64,000 bases of DNA from Mytilus californianus (Eukaryota > Mollusca > Bivalvia > Mytilida > Mytilidae), in contig NW_026262581.1 in the NCBI RefSeq assembly GCF_021869535.1, forward strand, positions 117,456,771-117,520,770, read 5' to 3'. The notes beneath the pieces were generated by a model. It was not told the origin of the DNA and made no database searches. It saw only the letters and a list, made by a program, of their open reading frames with translations. The translations under genes and the position numbers were made by a program. Below are positions 33,590 to 45,250 of this stretch, one piece after another. Every line of letters begins with the position of its first letter. Positions within the stretch are counted from its first letter, which is position 1.

Positions 33590-34040
33590 CGATCAGATGT
33601 TATTGACCTTGAACTAGCTTTGAGGAATTTCGAGTTCTCTTAGACTGGTAGTCTGTAACTTTAGTTTCTTTGTTAATTGTTTTTTTCTTGTCGATCAAAC
33701 TTTTACACTTTGTTCAAATGTTATGATGTAACACCACTGTCCCAAGGTTAGGAGGAGGGTTGAGTGCTCAGAAACATGTTGAGCCGCTACATTCTTTATG
33801 CGCCTGTTCCAGTTCAGGATCCCGTAATTTAGTCTTTTCTTGTTGTCTGAGTTTCGAGTATTGTTTAGCACAGAACATACCGTTGGTTTTCTCTTTTGTA
33901 GTGTTTCACAATTTGCCTTTGATAGCTTACTATACGGTTTTGCTCATTGTGGAAGCTAAAGATGCTTACATGCACGTCCATCAGTCTCTGGCGAATAGTT
34001 GTCGCATTGGCAATCATATAACATCTCCGTATTTTGATAT
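33590..34040 (+). repeat. CATACCACATCT-tail repeat, copy 9 (diverged)
   Basis: GACCTTGAACTAGCTTTGAG, CACTGTCCCAAGGTTAGGAG, TTTATGCGCCTGTTCC, and the end TTGGCAATCATATAACATCT keep the family order with many substitutions. Confidence 0.75.
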
Positions 34041-34369
34041 GTATGGCCCACATCTGATACGATACAAACATTTGTTCTGTGCTGTTAACTAGTTACCGTA
34101 CTTCTACTAAAGAACTTGTTATTAGTTTTTTTAATATAGAAAACCAATGCTAGGGACCGTCTGAAACTTGCAGTATGGTGAGGATATTTTTTTTGCTCCG
34201 TGTTGAAGGCCTCACTGTAACTTTGATATGAAGAACAGCAATTAAAGCGCTGTTCCTTTGCTTTTTGTGTGTTTTTTGCTGTGCATTTACTGATTTTGTG
34301 TCATGGATGGATATCCTATATCCTTTGTTTTTCTATTATATGAAAAAATAGAATCTATATATATTGGAG

Positions 34370-35290
34370 TGTCATAAAATCTGTAGGTGTTTTGGATACA
34401 TTACGTTCTTTTGAAGGTCCGTTCAATTCGGTTGACAAATATAACGTTTGTACTCTGTACACTACACTTCCAAACAATCTTATCAAACAGAAGTTCTCTT
34501 ATTTAATTAAATGGTCATTTCAAAAATCTGAAGGCAGATTCACTTGGTGCAACTAATGTTATGTCTTCTGCTGTAATGAAAATATGAAGATATTCTAGAT
34601 ATATTTACTGGAACTGTGATGAGTTGATTTAAGCGGTAAATCTGCTCTTCTCATTGAAAACATCTATGTCCCTCTCTGCATTAATGTTTCTCGACAGGTT
34701 GTATGCATTCCTATGGGCATCACTTGCGCCCTTTTAATAACAGATTTGTTCCTGTAGTGTTGTGAATCTCATGTTATGTCCAAACTCAGTAATGATCCGT
34801 CTAAGTTACATTTAATTGATCAATTTAAAAACACTCATCGATACCTTGATGACATTTTCGCTTTAAATAATGAAGATTCTTATAATTTTACTGTGGAAAA
34901 TTACCCACGGGAACCCAATTTGAACAAATACAAATAGTTATAATTGCCATTTTCTAGATTTGGATATTTCATTTTCTATTCTTCATTCATTATAATTAAT
35001 TATATATATAAGCTTGTCTTTTTTTACGGTAATTTTCTTTTGATCCCTTCTTACGGTCTGTATATTTTGTAACTTGTTCGCTATGCCGGTGTCTGTAGAT
35101 TTCAATAAACGTAATTTATGTATAACTGGTAAATGTTTAAGCCAGGGATTTTGTTACCACAAATTGATTAAAACATTTACTACCATACTAAATTCCTATA
35201 TAGGTACACATATTTGGCTGTACTTGTAGAATTCTTATTATCTTATTAAAACAGAGTATCATGTCCTAACTGTTATCGCGATGTTGTTTA
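34370..35290 (+). pseudogene. Penelope-like reverse transcriptase pseudogene (YLDD lineage, copy B)
   Basis: Out-of-frame pieces in order: LYTTLPNNLIKQKFSYLIKW (34455-34515), VCIPMGITCALLITDLFL (34695-34755), HLIDQFKNTHRYLDDIFALNN (34810-34870) with YLDD intact, and FLDLDI near 34955. Stops and frameshifts separate all of them. It is closely related to the copy at 28850-30430, which shares the DQFKNT-RYLDDIF sequence. A tail repeat (copy 10) follows. Confidence 0.7.
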
Positions 35291-35344
35291 TAGAGCCTGT
35301 TAATTTAGATTCAATTCAATTCAATTCGATTTTTTATTTACGTC

Positions 35345-35760
35345 TCAGCTTATGTTGGGTTTAGTCATTTTCAACTGATTTTTACAGTTTGTTCTCATGT
35401 TGTGCTGCTATATAACTGTTCTATGTTATGAGGAGGGTTGGGTGCGCACAAACATAATTAACCCCGCCGCATACTGTATGTGTCTGTCCCGAGTCAGGAG
35501 CCTTTAGTTCAGTCGTTGTCGTTGGTCCATATGTCATATTTGTTTTTCGGAAATTGTTTTTGTATAAAATAAGGCCGTTAGTTTTCTCAATTGAATTGTT
35601 TCACATGTTTCATGTCGGGGCCTTTTATAGCCAATTATATGATATGGGTTTTTCTCATTGTTGGAAGCCGAACAGTTGCCTAAAATTGCTTACATTCACT
35701 TCATTTGAACCTTGGTGGGTAATTGTCTCAATTGCAATCATACCACATCTTGATATTTTT
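35345..35760 (+). repeat. CATACCACATCT-tail repeat, copy 10
   Basis: TTGGGTGCGCACAAAC, GTCTGTCCCGAGTCAGGAGC, CATGTCGGGGCCTTTTATAGC, and the end CAATCATACCACATCT. It lies 55 bases after the last recognised piece of a reverse-transcriptase pseudogene on the same strand. Confidence 0.85.
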
Positions 35761-35914
35761 ATATCAAAATGTTGTAACGCTAACAATGAAACAAGAAATT
35801 ATTCATAGATAGTGGAATAATTCATTTAATGTTGATCAAATTTCTTTAAATAATAAACACTTGCTGATCATCAATGATCTTGTTCCTTTGAAATGAAATT
35901 TACCAAATGTAGAA

Positions 35915-36460
35915 ATAAGGAGATATCGTATGATTGCTAATGAGACAATGAGGACGAGAATATAAACAAATAAGGTCACTATACGAACTTCCATAATGAG
36001 AAAAACCCATATCATATAAAACGCCTCAGATAATGAATTGTGAAACAATACAAGATTATTTAGTGGACTGAATAGCTTTGGATAAAATTATTCTACAATA
36101 ACTAGCCATACAGAAAATCTCAAGATCTCTCTCTTTTTTGGAGTTGTTGGCAAATTTGATATTGGAGGCCTTGGCAACTTTTAGATTTTGACACTGTGAG
36201 TGGAACTTATACAGAGGAAATTGGGACGAGAATACATGTATAAACAAATAAGGTCACTATACGATCTTCCGCGATGAGAAAAAGCCATACCATATATTAA
36301 GCTACAAAACGCATCAGACAATGAAATGTGAAACAATACAAAATTAGTAAAATAAATACTAAAATAGCCTTGGACAAAATTGTTCTACAATAACTCTCCA
36401 TTATGAGTTATATCATGATCTTTCTCTTTTGGTAGGTGTTGGGAAATTTGGTATGGCTTC
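35915..36460 (-). repeat. Tandem duplication of tail-type repeat, about 271-bp unit
   Basis: Two copies in direct orientation start at GACGAGAATA-like words at 35953 and 36224 (271 apart). Both include AAACAAATAAGGTCACTATA, AATGAGAAAAACCCAT-like sequence, GTGAAACAATACAA and TTCTACAATAACT. On the minus strand the first copy begins as a CATACCACATCT-tail relative (copy 11). Confidence 0.75.
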
Positions 36461-37329
36461 TACTTCAGCTGTAATAGGTTCACTTACCCTCTGCCAAGAA
36501 ATGAGGAAAAATTCTATTGTGGAAATGCCAACGTTAGATTAAATTAATATATAATCCTTAAAGTTAAATCTGCATAAGACAATATTTAATAACACATATT
36601 TAACTTAGACCTGCCTTTCCGAAATGTCACTGTAGATAATAACGTCATGTGAGTCACATCGACAGACATCTAAAGAGGCCAACATTTTATTTGTGTAGAA
36701 CCCGTATATAGTTTTCAAACATGAGGGCGATGTAAGATGATGTTCTTAGTTCAGAAAAAAAACCTTTTGGAAGTCGCTCCACCATTTACTGATTAGTTAG
36801 TAAAATAATTTCGATTTTCCAATCCCCTCTCACCCTCAACATAGACACAGATTTGAATATTATGTTGAATTTCTAAGCTGCGACACTAAAATAGAATATA
36901 TTTATTAAAAACGTTAATGGTTACGATGGTGCGAAGCAAACGCTCAACCCCAAACTCCTTTTTAAAATATCTCTTAAATGTCAACCTCAGCCAATTTTGA
37001 ACACCAAGTTTTATTTAAAGTATATTAAGTACAATTTTAACGTCCAAAAGGGGTGAAGCAATCACAACTAATTAAGATATGTGCTTCGAATGCAGTAAAG
37101 ACAAATTGGGTTAGTTACACTATATTTTGATATCGTTAAATTTTTTTGCGACATTTCTGAATAGATCAAGTTTTATGTCGTGTTTTGTGTACTGTAGTTT
37201 GTCTTTTGGTTTTTTCCATTTTTTGCCATGGCGTTGTCAATTTATTTTCGACTTTGAGTTTGTATGTCCCTTTGGTATCTTTCGCCTCTCTATTAAATTC
37301 ATTGGTTATAACAGTTTTATTATATTTTA
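36461..37329. other. Non-coding stretch
   Basis: No gene supported. The ORF at 37127-37414 is AT-biased and its last part overlaps the start of a PLE remnant. Confidence 0.4.
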
Positions 37330-37384
37330 TGTTATAGAGGACATTTCTCTGAAATACTTTTTAGATAAAAATACGCAAAAAACT

Positions 37385-38420
37385 TCAAGTTCGAATATTA
37401 TGTCTTCTCCCTAAAGTTCACCAAATTGACATAATTATTTCACTTTGCAAAAGCCCAATTGAGAAAATAGGCCAATGCATAGACTATTTTCTTCAACCTA
37501 TTGTACGCCAATTATGGACATATACACACGATACAACGTTTCTTTATTAACAAAATTTAACAAATATAGACACCTGATGAAGCAGTTTAAGCTACATTTG
37601 ACATAACTAGTATGTACACAAAGCTGAATGACGGCGAAATCATTCAGGCTGTGTACTGAGCATGGCATAAGTTTAAATCATATAATTATACAATCCCACT
37701 CCGATCAAGAAAAGATTTTCTGGACTAATAATTACAATAGAGAACAATGCATTTGAGTTCAATTAAAGTGAAACATAAACATATAGTTAGGTTTCCCAGG
37801 TGAACCCCTACGCCACCAAGTGTAACAGACTTGAACATTTTTGAAATCATCTCTAAATTACTAGGAACATTTGCACACGCTTTAAGAATGATACACTTGT
37901 CAGTATATCGCGATGACGGCTTCATGTTACTTGACTGAAATCAAAATGAACTGGTTATTTTTTTCAAAATTGCTAACAATGTTCATCAGCTAATTAAATT
38001 CACTTATGAAACTTCATGGACAAATATTCCTTTTCTTAGATGTAACTGTGCACAATAAAATCAAATCTTATGCGTGCAATTATATCGCAAACCCTAAGAT
38101 AACTACCAGTACTTCTTCAGCCCATCAATCTTCTTTGTTAAAGGGTTTTATTACAGGAGAAATTATAAGGTTTATTCGGTCATCTAATACTGTGAAGGAA
38201 ATAGTATCACAAATTAAATCGTTCAACTCCAGAAACGAAAATATGATGCTGACGAAAGTCAAGAGGAAAGTACATTACGATATAAAGTAAAGACTAAAAG
38301 AAGATCCCCACCATTTTATTTCATAACAAATTATAATCCTAGAGTGAAAACATTGAATTTTGTTTTAAGAAACCACAACCACTTGAATGATATATATTAT
38401 TTAAAAAAAACACCCATTAT
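37385..38420 (+). pseudogene. Penelope-like reverse transcriptase pseudogene (YRDD lineage)
   Basis: A second, more diverged PLE lineage, in broken frames. In order: SPIEKIGQCIDYFLQPIVRQL (37450-37510), then LDITSMYTKLNDGEIIQAVY (37600-37660, motif A region), a motif B remnant, YRDDGFM (near 37907-37927, motif C), IPFLDVTV (38020-38045), SSAHQSSLLKGFITGEIIRF (38115-38175), and finally PFYFITNYNPRVKTLNFVLR near 38310-38370. This order matches the palm, thumb and C-terminal connector of PLE polymerases. The open frame at 38006-38290 is the best-preserved piece. No nuclease domain was found after it. Confidence 0.7.
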
Positions 38421-39985
38421 CAGGCTCATATCCAGTCGAAATTAAACAAAAGAAATGGAACTTTTTATTAGAGAAGATATAAATGATCAAGTTGGTATAT
38501 TTAAATTTTTTACATCTGTTTCTATAGGATTTAAAAGTTTAATGTTGGTGCATTATTTAGGATTTTTTGCATCTTATATACATGTGTATAGGTAAATTAA
38601 AGTATGGAGCTTCGAGATATTTGTAAACTTTAAAAGTAAAGAAAACTTTTCACAAAACAGCCGATTAGATGCATATATATGAAGATCTTTTTTGTGCATA
38701 AGCCTAAATTCCGCCGAATAAAAATTCCACAGAAAGATAAAAAATCGATCTTTTTAAAGCATCAATTTGCACATCTGCCCCCCCCCCCCCCAAAAAAAAA
38801 CAACATTTTTTGGGGAAAATTCTTAAAATGGGCAATAATCTCATCATCAAAAAAGAAAGTCGGGTACACCGTTTTATGTTCAGGCTTATTTGAGGTGACT
38901 ATTTTGTCTTGAAATGGTATAAAGAAAACATATTAGATACATAATCTCGCTTCAGATTCCATTATTTTTATATATTTATGCTACGTGTAGATATAATAAC
39001 ACTAAAAATGGACAGTACCAAGAAATAAAGTATGTGGGTCAAATGAAATGTCTTACTAATAAGTCATAACAACAGAGTAGGTGTGTTTGAATTACAAACA
39101 AGAAAAAAGCTTCGTGCCACTACAAATGTTAAAATTTGAGCTGTATTTCTTACTTGAATTCTATTTCATTTTTTTTGTTCATTAAACTTAGTCATTTTTA
39201 TTATTTTATTTATGAAATATACTAAAAAAATGAAAAGGCGGACACACCGTGCACTAACACCCCCTTAACATTTTACTGAAAACCCTTGACGACATACTTT
39301 ACAAGTTGATCTTAAAAATGCATAATTAAATAGTTTTTTTTTCCAATTTTTGTGTGTAATATTAAGGGTAAATTGTCTTTAACCCTCTGAAAATTTTTAG
39401 CGTGCCCTTCCATGAAATATTTTTCATTAGAATGTTTTTAATGTTCTTTGAACTTTCGAAAATTCACCATGATAACCATCAGACAATAGTTTTAAGACGA
39501 CAAAAAGCATAAAACTACAATACATGATGCTGAATAGCTTGTAGATACATTTGTCTTTTAAAATACACCTTTCATGTTAGGATCCTTAATGATGCTATGT
39601 GGATAAATTTATCGGTTTGCGAGACCTAAATTAAAAGCGCGTCATCCCTACAATGGCTTCCATTTTCGCGATTGAAAAAATTAGGTGGCGTAATGGGGGG
39701 ATAATTTTAACGAAGTAGAATCCTGACTGTTATCGCATACATGAAACACAAAAATTTAAAGGAATATATAACATCATAATCAAAATAGTAAATAGAAGAT
39801 GAAGCACTATCACATTATTTTCACTTAAATGTAAAAAAAAAAAATAAGAAAAGAAAAAAAGAAAATTCACCGGATAAGCCCTAGTTTGTTTTATTATTAT
39901 TTTTTGCTGCAAAGGTAGAGTACCTGATGAGGATCATACATTGGTTACATTAACCTAAACCGAAACAGCAGGTGAAATTACATTA
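38421..39985. other. Non-coding stretch with low-complexity tracts
   Basis: It contains a C run (38780-38791) and A/T-rich tracts. No convincing gene, RNA or repeat. Confidence 0.4.
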
Positions 39986-39989
39986 TGAT

Positions 39990-40290
39990 ATCAATTTTGC
40001 ATCATTTTGTAAGCTAGACGCGCTTTTCGTCTATCGCTCGAATAAAAAAAGTTCATAAGGCCAACTAAAGTACGAAGTTGAGAGCATTTAGGACATACAA
40101 TTCCGAAATGTTTTTGCCAAATACAAATATGGTAATCTATTCCTGGAGTATAAAATTCTAAGTTTTTTTTAGAATTCAAAGTTTTGTAAACAGTTAATTT
40201 ATAATTATGACCATATCAATGATAATTCTTGTCTACACAGAAGTGCTGATTACTGGCTCGTGATACCCTCGGGGGCAAGTGTATTGATGA
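39990..40290 (-). repeat. Hammerhead-family-3 repeat, minus strand, ribozyme core deleted
   Basis: Read on the minus strand it has the family-3 order: TCAGCACTTCTGTGTAGAC, TGGTCATAATTATAAATTAA, GGAATAGATTACCATATTTG, CTCTCAACTTCGTACTTT, then ATTCGAGCGAT. The next bases jump to AGACGAAAAGCGCGTCT, so most of the CTGATGA core and the 5' strand of helix II are missing. It is a dead hammerhead. Confidence 0.7.
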
Positions 40291-42412
40291 AAAATTGATG
40301 TAATAATAAAATAGTTATTTGACAACATGATCTTATTTCAAAACAAAATTGATATTCATATTGATTGATAAGAATAGCTACCTCCAATATGTAGGAACTT
40401 GAAATATACTATTTATACTACTAAAATAACGAGGTCCAATTTGTTAGCCGCAATGACGTAAAAACAATGAATCAAAGAATTCAACTTTATATATAACTAA
40501 TATAGGACAATGATGTTGTTTAAAAATTATCTTTTGTTTTCCACATAATTAATATTACCAATAATTAACAAGTTCCGGGTCGAATCCGATACCGATACCA
40601 ATAGTATATGTCTCATTTAGTTTCCGGTTGTCTGGGCACCTTTCAGCGTAGTCTCGATCATCCAGCCGCTTAATTTTTCAAAGTATATCGTCTGGATGAT
40701 AAATGAAAACGAGTTGGTAATTTATGACAGTCGGAATAAGATCGGCGTTTTAGGTAGTTTAAATGGATAATATCCAAGATAAATAACCAAGAAGTTGGTT
40801 ATCAGATATGAACGTCGTTTAAAGCTCTTTTTATTTTTTTGCTGTGACGCTAAACCTGGAAAACACCAGACAGCATGGCTTCCATAACCACGATGGAAAA
40901 TAATAGCTCAACCAATTTGGTAAGATAAGATAGTTTTATAACAATACAAACTGTAACATACATTTCAATGCAACCATTGAGTAGTTATAAATGTTCACGC
41001 ATGTCCGTGCTATGCTAACGAGTTATTAATTAGGTTGAATGGTGAAGTATGTGACTAGTAGTATACTATAAATAAAACCTGTAATTGATCTGTAGTTAAA
41101 CCGTGAAGTACATATAGCAGTTTATCTTTAACTACACACATATTTAATGAAAAGGGGCAATTTTTACCCTAGATAAGATTGGTGCATCAATCAGAGTTTG
41201 CTTCTTGATATGTGTATATAAAAGGGGGAGGAGAGATTCACTGTACCCATTCAAAGGAGGCAATCCAAAAAAATAATTGAAGAAAAAAAGAAAAACTATG
41301 TATCTTCAGATGTCATTTTGTACATAAATCCAATGTTCTAGGTTACCTTTAATATTTGGGACTTGTCTACAGGTCAGATGTATAACCTGTTATCATCTAT
41401 TAATCATAAGAATTGAATGTTTTTTTACTGTTTTTTCATAGGGTTGTAAAAGCCTTGATGTTGCATTAGTATAAAGTGCTTCCACACTATATAAGAAAGA
41501 GGCGGAAAATACAAAAAGATTCTTTACTCAACTTTGTTAAACATATAGCTCGATCTATACAGATTTGAAAAGGACACATTATCATGATAAGTCATTTCGT
41601 TTTACTCCTATTCCACTATCTGAAATTTTAAATATAATGTTAGATAACAAAGTCTCGAGTGGTCAACTTAAAATACCAAAATATATATTTTTGTACTATA
41701 AAAATGAAGTCATTTTTTTCACAAAACAAAAACTGAATATTTTTTTTATGTATCATGAATAAAAAAAGAGAAGACAATCAAAACAATGACATAAGAAAAA
41801 CACTGAAAAGACAATTTTCCGCAAAGCAATACACAGGAAAAAAAAGATTGAGCAACAATGAAAGGCGGCGTGGGTATATGTCAATGACGCAGCAACCAAA
41901 TGAAACACATGACCAAAAGACATCAAGAGGGCATCAGGAAGTCTTAAACAAAAGGTGAAGACAAAAGTGCCTATATGTCAATTCTTTTTTTCAAACAACA
42001 TATTTTTTTGTCATATATGCTGGTAACAAAAATTAAAATGATTTTTATATTTATTTTCTTTTGTAGAGACAAAGGTTGATTACTTGACACAGATTTGAAT
42101 TGTGAAAAAAGTCAAGAATTAAACAATGCTTAAAGGAACCAAACGAAAATTCTAACAGAGAAAGAAGACACAATTATACGTAGTATTTATTCTGTGTTTG
42201 TGTAGACATAATTTCTTTATCATAAAACAAAAATAAAAAGGGTTCATTTAATGCCTGTCCATCTGACAAAATTGATACTTAACAAGTGTTTGCTCTTGTA
42301 TATCGTAGATATATATCTAGTAAGACAATTTGAGAGAAGAGTTTTTAAAAATCAGTAACATGGCTTAGATTATAATTATAAAAAAATCATATAAAAGTAA
42401 CTCTTGTCAAAT
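40291..42412. other. Mostly non-coding stretch with one exon-like spot
   Basis: Intergenic or intronic AT-rich DNA. A small inverted repeat (ATCATCCAG near 40657, CTGGATGAT near 40691) is present. The ORFs at 41565-41958 have no recognised domain and composition like their surroundings. Confidence 0.4.
40875..40919 (+). CDS. Possible first coding exon (15 codons)
   Basis: An ATG in a fair context (CAGCATGG) opens 15 codons reading MASITTMENNSSTNL, then a donor-like GTAAGA. The upstream 200 bases are less AT-rich than the surroundings. It does not look like a signal peptide, so a link with the kringle/sushi gene downstream is doubtful. This is a guess from the splice-site pattern only. Confidence 0.15.
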
Positions 42413-43175
42413 TCCTCCACTGTCCCAGGTTAGGGACACAGCCCACAGGTTTCAGCCCACACAAACATGTTTAACCCAACCACATTCTGTATGTGCCTAT
42501 CCAAAGTCAGGAGCCTGTGATTCAGTTGTTGTCGTTGGTTTATGTCTTTCATATTTGTTTTTCGTAAATTGCATTTTGTTACAAATAAGATTGTTAGTTT
42601 TCTCATTGGAATTGTTTAATTTTTTTTATGTCAGGCCCTTTTCAAGCTTACTATATGATATTTATAGAATAACTAATCGAAGAATTCAAATAGAGAAAAA
42701 TATTCAACGAGTGACCGAACAACACATTAATTCACGAATGCGCGTAGCGCATGAGTTAATTATCAGTGTTGTTCGGTCACGAGTTGAATATTTTTCGATA
42801 TTTGAATTCTTTGATTAGTTATTCTTTTTATTACATTGGCAAAGGGCTTTTTTTAATGAAATTAATGTAGAAAATGTAAGGAACTATATCTTTTTTCTAC
42901 GCATTCACAATTTGTTTTGATCCGACGTTATCGACGTCTTGACAACGCCTATTGTTGTATGACGTCAGAGAGTGAAATAACCACGTTTATTTCACATGTG
43001 AAATTATCGGTTTTTATTTGACTGGGAAATCAATGTAATTCATTGCTACCAATGTAATAATGAGTTTTCTCATTGATGAAGTCTGTACAGTGACCTATAT
43101 TTGCAAATATCCATGTCTTATGAAACTCAGGTGGATAGTTGTCTCTTTAAAAATCATAACACATCTCCTTATTTT
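42413..43175 (+). repeat. CATACCACATCT-tail repeat, copy 12, interrupted by a foldback element
   Basis: The first half runs from CCACTGTCCCAGGTTAGGG to CTTTTCAAGCTTACTATATG (42657); the second resumes near GAGTTTTCTCATTGATGAAG (43061) and ends ATCATAACACATCT. The roughly 400 bases between include foldback 5 and are foreign to the family. Confidence 0.75.
42666..42826. repeat. Foldback palindrome 5
   Basis: Arms of about 78 bases: AGAATAACTAATC, AGAATTCAAAT and GTGACCGAACAACAC on the left, with complements on the right. The tip reads GAATGCGCGTAGCGCATGAG. It is inserted in tail repeat copy 12. This is the longest hairpin in the window. Confidence 0.92.
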
Positions 43176-44254
43176 CACGTAGAGATTCACAGGAGAAGAT
43201 ATTTTTCTTGTGAAGCTGACTTGTATGCTAATAAATGCTGCATATTAAAATAAGGAGTATATTACACTTTTGAGTTATTGATTTGAAGTTACCAGTGTGG
43301 GATAAATCCCATTCCATCTTCTCCATGTGCATAATGTGAGCATGCATTCAAACAGTATTGAGTTTCATGAAAGGCTGGTTAAGTTGTTCATCTCTTCTAT
43401 AGACACGAACAATACTGGCACCGTGGTAATGTGTGAAGGTTTGTTCTTATGTTTATTCTTCCCAAACGAATTAGGCGATACGGATTATAGGTGTACAAGC
43501 TGAGAAACATTCAGACTTGTGTATCGTTTGCAGACTCTTTTGTCCCATGGTTGTCATATTGACATTTATTGCTATCCAGAATCTTTTATTTATGCTCAAT
43601 ATCAGAATAATAAAATTTCATCGAAACAAAAATGTTCAGCAAATCATGTATGCATGTAGCCTTCAGTAATAGGCAAGTAACCTAGACCACATGTACATAA
43701 ATGTACATTAATATCAAACTATATGGAAGCCAGAAACTATAATAAGATGTTTAACCATCAATAACAAATCAAAAACTATATCATTCCAACCCACATTTGT
43801 ATTTCTAGCTTCATACTCTTTTTTTATCAAATTATCCTGGATTTTATTTTAGTCAAAAGTCCCACTAGCCAAATAGTTTGGTGTGAAAGCATATTGTTAC
43901 AACACATTCTTAACCGAAGTAAATGAAATTTGAGTATAACAAAGCTCATTGTGTGATCTCACTGATCTTCCAATAATATAATATAGCTGTTAAAGAAGTC
44001 TTTTTACATTGCATTCTTAGTACTTGGGCGAGTTATTTTTCTTTACAAAGAAGTAATTGATGTATGCTTTTTTATAAGGTAAGTGTATCAGAATTCAGAA
44101 AGGATATATAAAAAGGACAGTATAAATTAAAACAATATTAGACAACAATAGACCATACTGACTGGCATAAAATGAGATGTAGCTTAACCAGTTACATTGT
44201 TTATATGCACACAAACTTCCCTACAGACCAAATGGCATAACATAAGAAAAATGG
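43176..44254. other. Non-coding stretch
   Basis: AT-rich; no gene, RNA or clear repeat seen. Confidence 0.4.
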
Positions 44255-45250
44255 ACAACAAAATAAAAAATGGAGAAAAAAACATTATAAAGAATTTGAG
44301 AATACTGGTTTGCTATAATATAAAGAATAGAGAATAATGGTGTGCTATAATATAAAGAATAGAGAATAATTATCAAGAAAAATGAAGAATAGAGAAAAAT
44401 GGATCAAACGCTGATTTAGGAAGGGGGGGGGGGGGGGGGGGGGGTGCTTATGGAGCTACATATATTTTAAATCATAGACTTTTTTCAAGATTAGCTCCAA
44501 ACGGTGGCTTGCCAGGTGTGCCTTTTATCAATTTCCTGGATCCGCACTTGTGGCTTAAGAATTTAAAGAATCCGGAAATGAAGCCCCATCCCCATCCAGG
44601 CCTTCACGGATAGAGGAGGGTCTTGATGGGTTTTACAGAACAGAGAATAAAGGGCTACAAAAAAAATAAAGAATAGAGAATAATGGGGATGCTAAAATAT
44701 AAAGAATAGAGAAAAACAGGCAAAATTTATAAAGAATAGAGAAAAATGGAATTAAAAATTTAAGAATACAGAAATGAAGAACCCCCATCCATCCCCTCAT
44801 AGAAAACTTTTCCATGATATGATTCTGTAAAACAATACAAATGTGACAATTTAAAAAGACATGACCTGCATTTATTGGGTACTACTGTTTGTTTATCATT
44901 GGATTCTCGTTCTATATTGGAAAAGATGGACGACTTATCATGTCTGGATTTATCTATTAAGCTTAAAAAATTTTAAATGTACATGTACAAAATTGATAAG
45001 ACAAAACGACACACTTCAATACAGTTTACCATCGTTTTGGTAGAAATTTAAGCTAGAAAATTAGTTTAATGATAGTTTTTTTTAGAGAAAAATACAAAAA
45101 AGAATTATAAGTATTGTCGGAGACTTATAAGAGGGACTAGATGGGGTTTACAGAATAGAGAATAATGGCCAAAAAAATAATGAATGGAGTAAGATGAGCA
45201 AACCAAATAAATAATAGAGAATAATGGGGTGTAAATGTATGAAGAATAAC
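44255..45250. repeat. Degenerate purine-rich minisatellite-like tracts
   Basis: The word TAAAGAATAGAGAATAATGG and close variants recur irregularly at 44270-44420, 44640-44790 and 45140-45240, with spacers. A G homopolymer of about 25 bases (44418-44442) lies in the first gap. The ORF at 44861-45043 is hydrophobic but has no support as a gene. Confidence 0.6.

Noticed and set aside
33865-34071. Minus-strand ORF with YQMWAIHIKI start
   Set aside because: It lies within tail repeat copy 9 and has no similarity to a coding sequence.
41565-41958. Two adjacent basic ORFs as a small gene
   Set aside because: Lys/Asn-rich composition matches AT-rich background; no domain, no splice sites, no repeat in the window.
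44861-45043. Hydrophobic ORF as signal-peptide exon of the kringle gene
   Set aside because: No signal-cleavage site, no donor at a phase-1 position, and too many aromatic residues; more likely chance.
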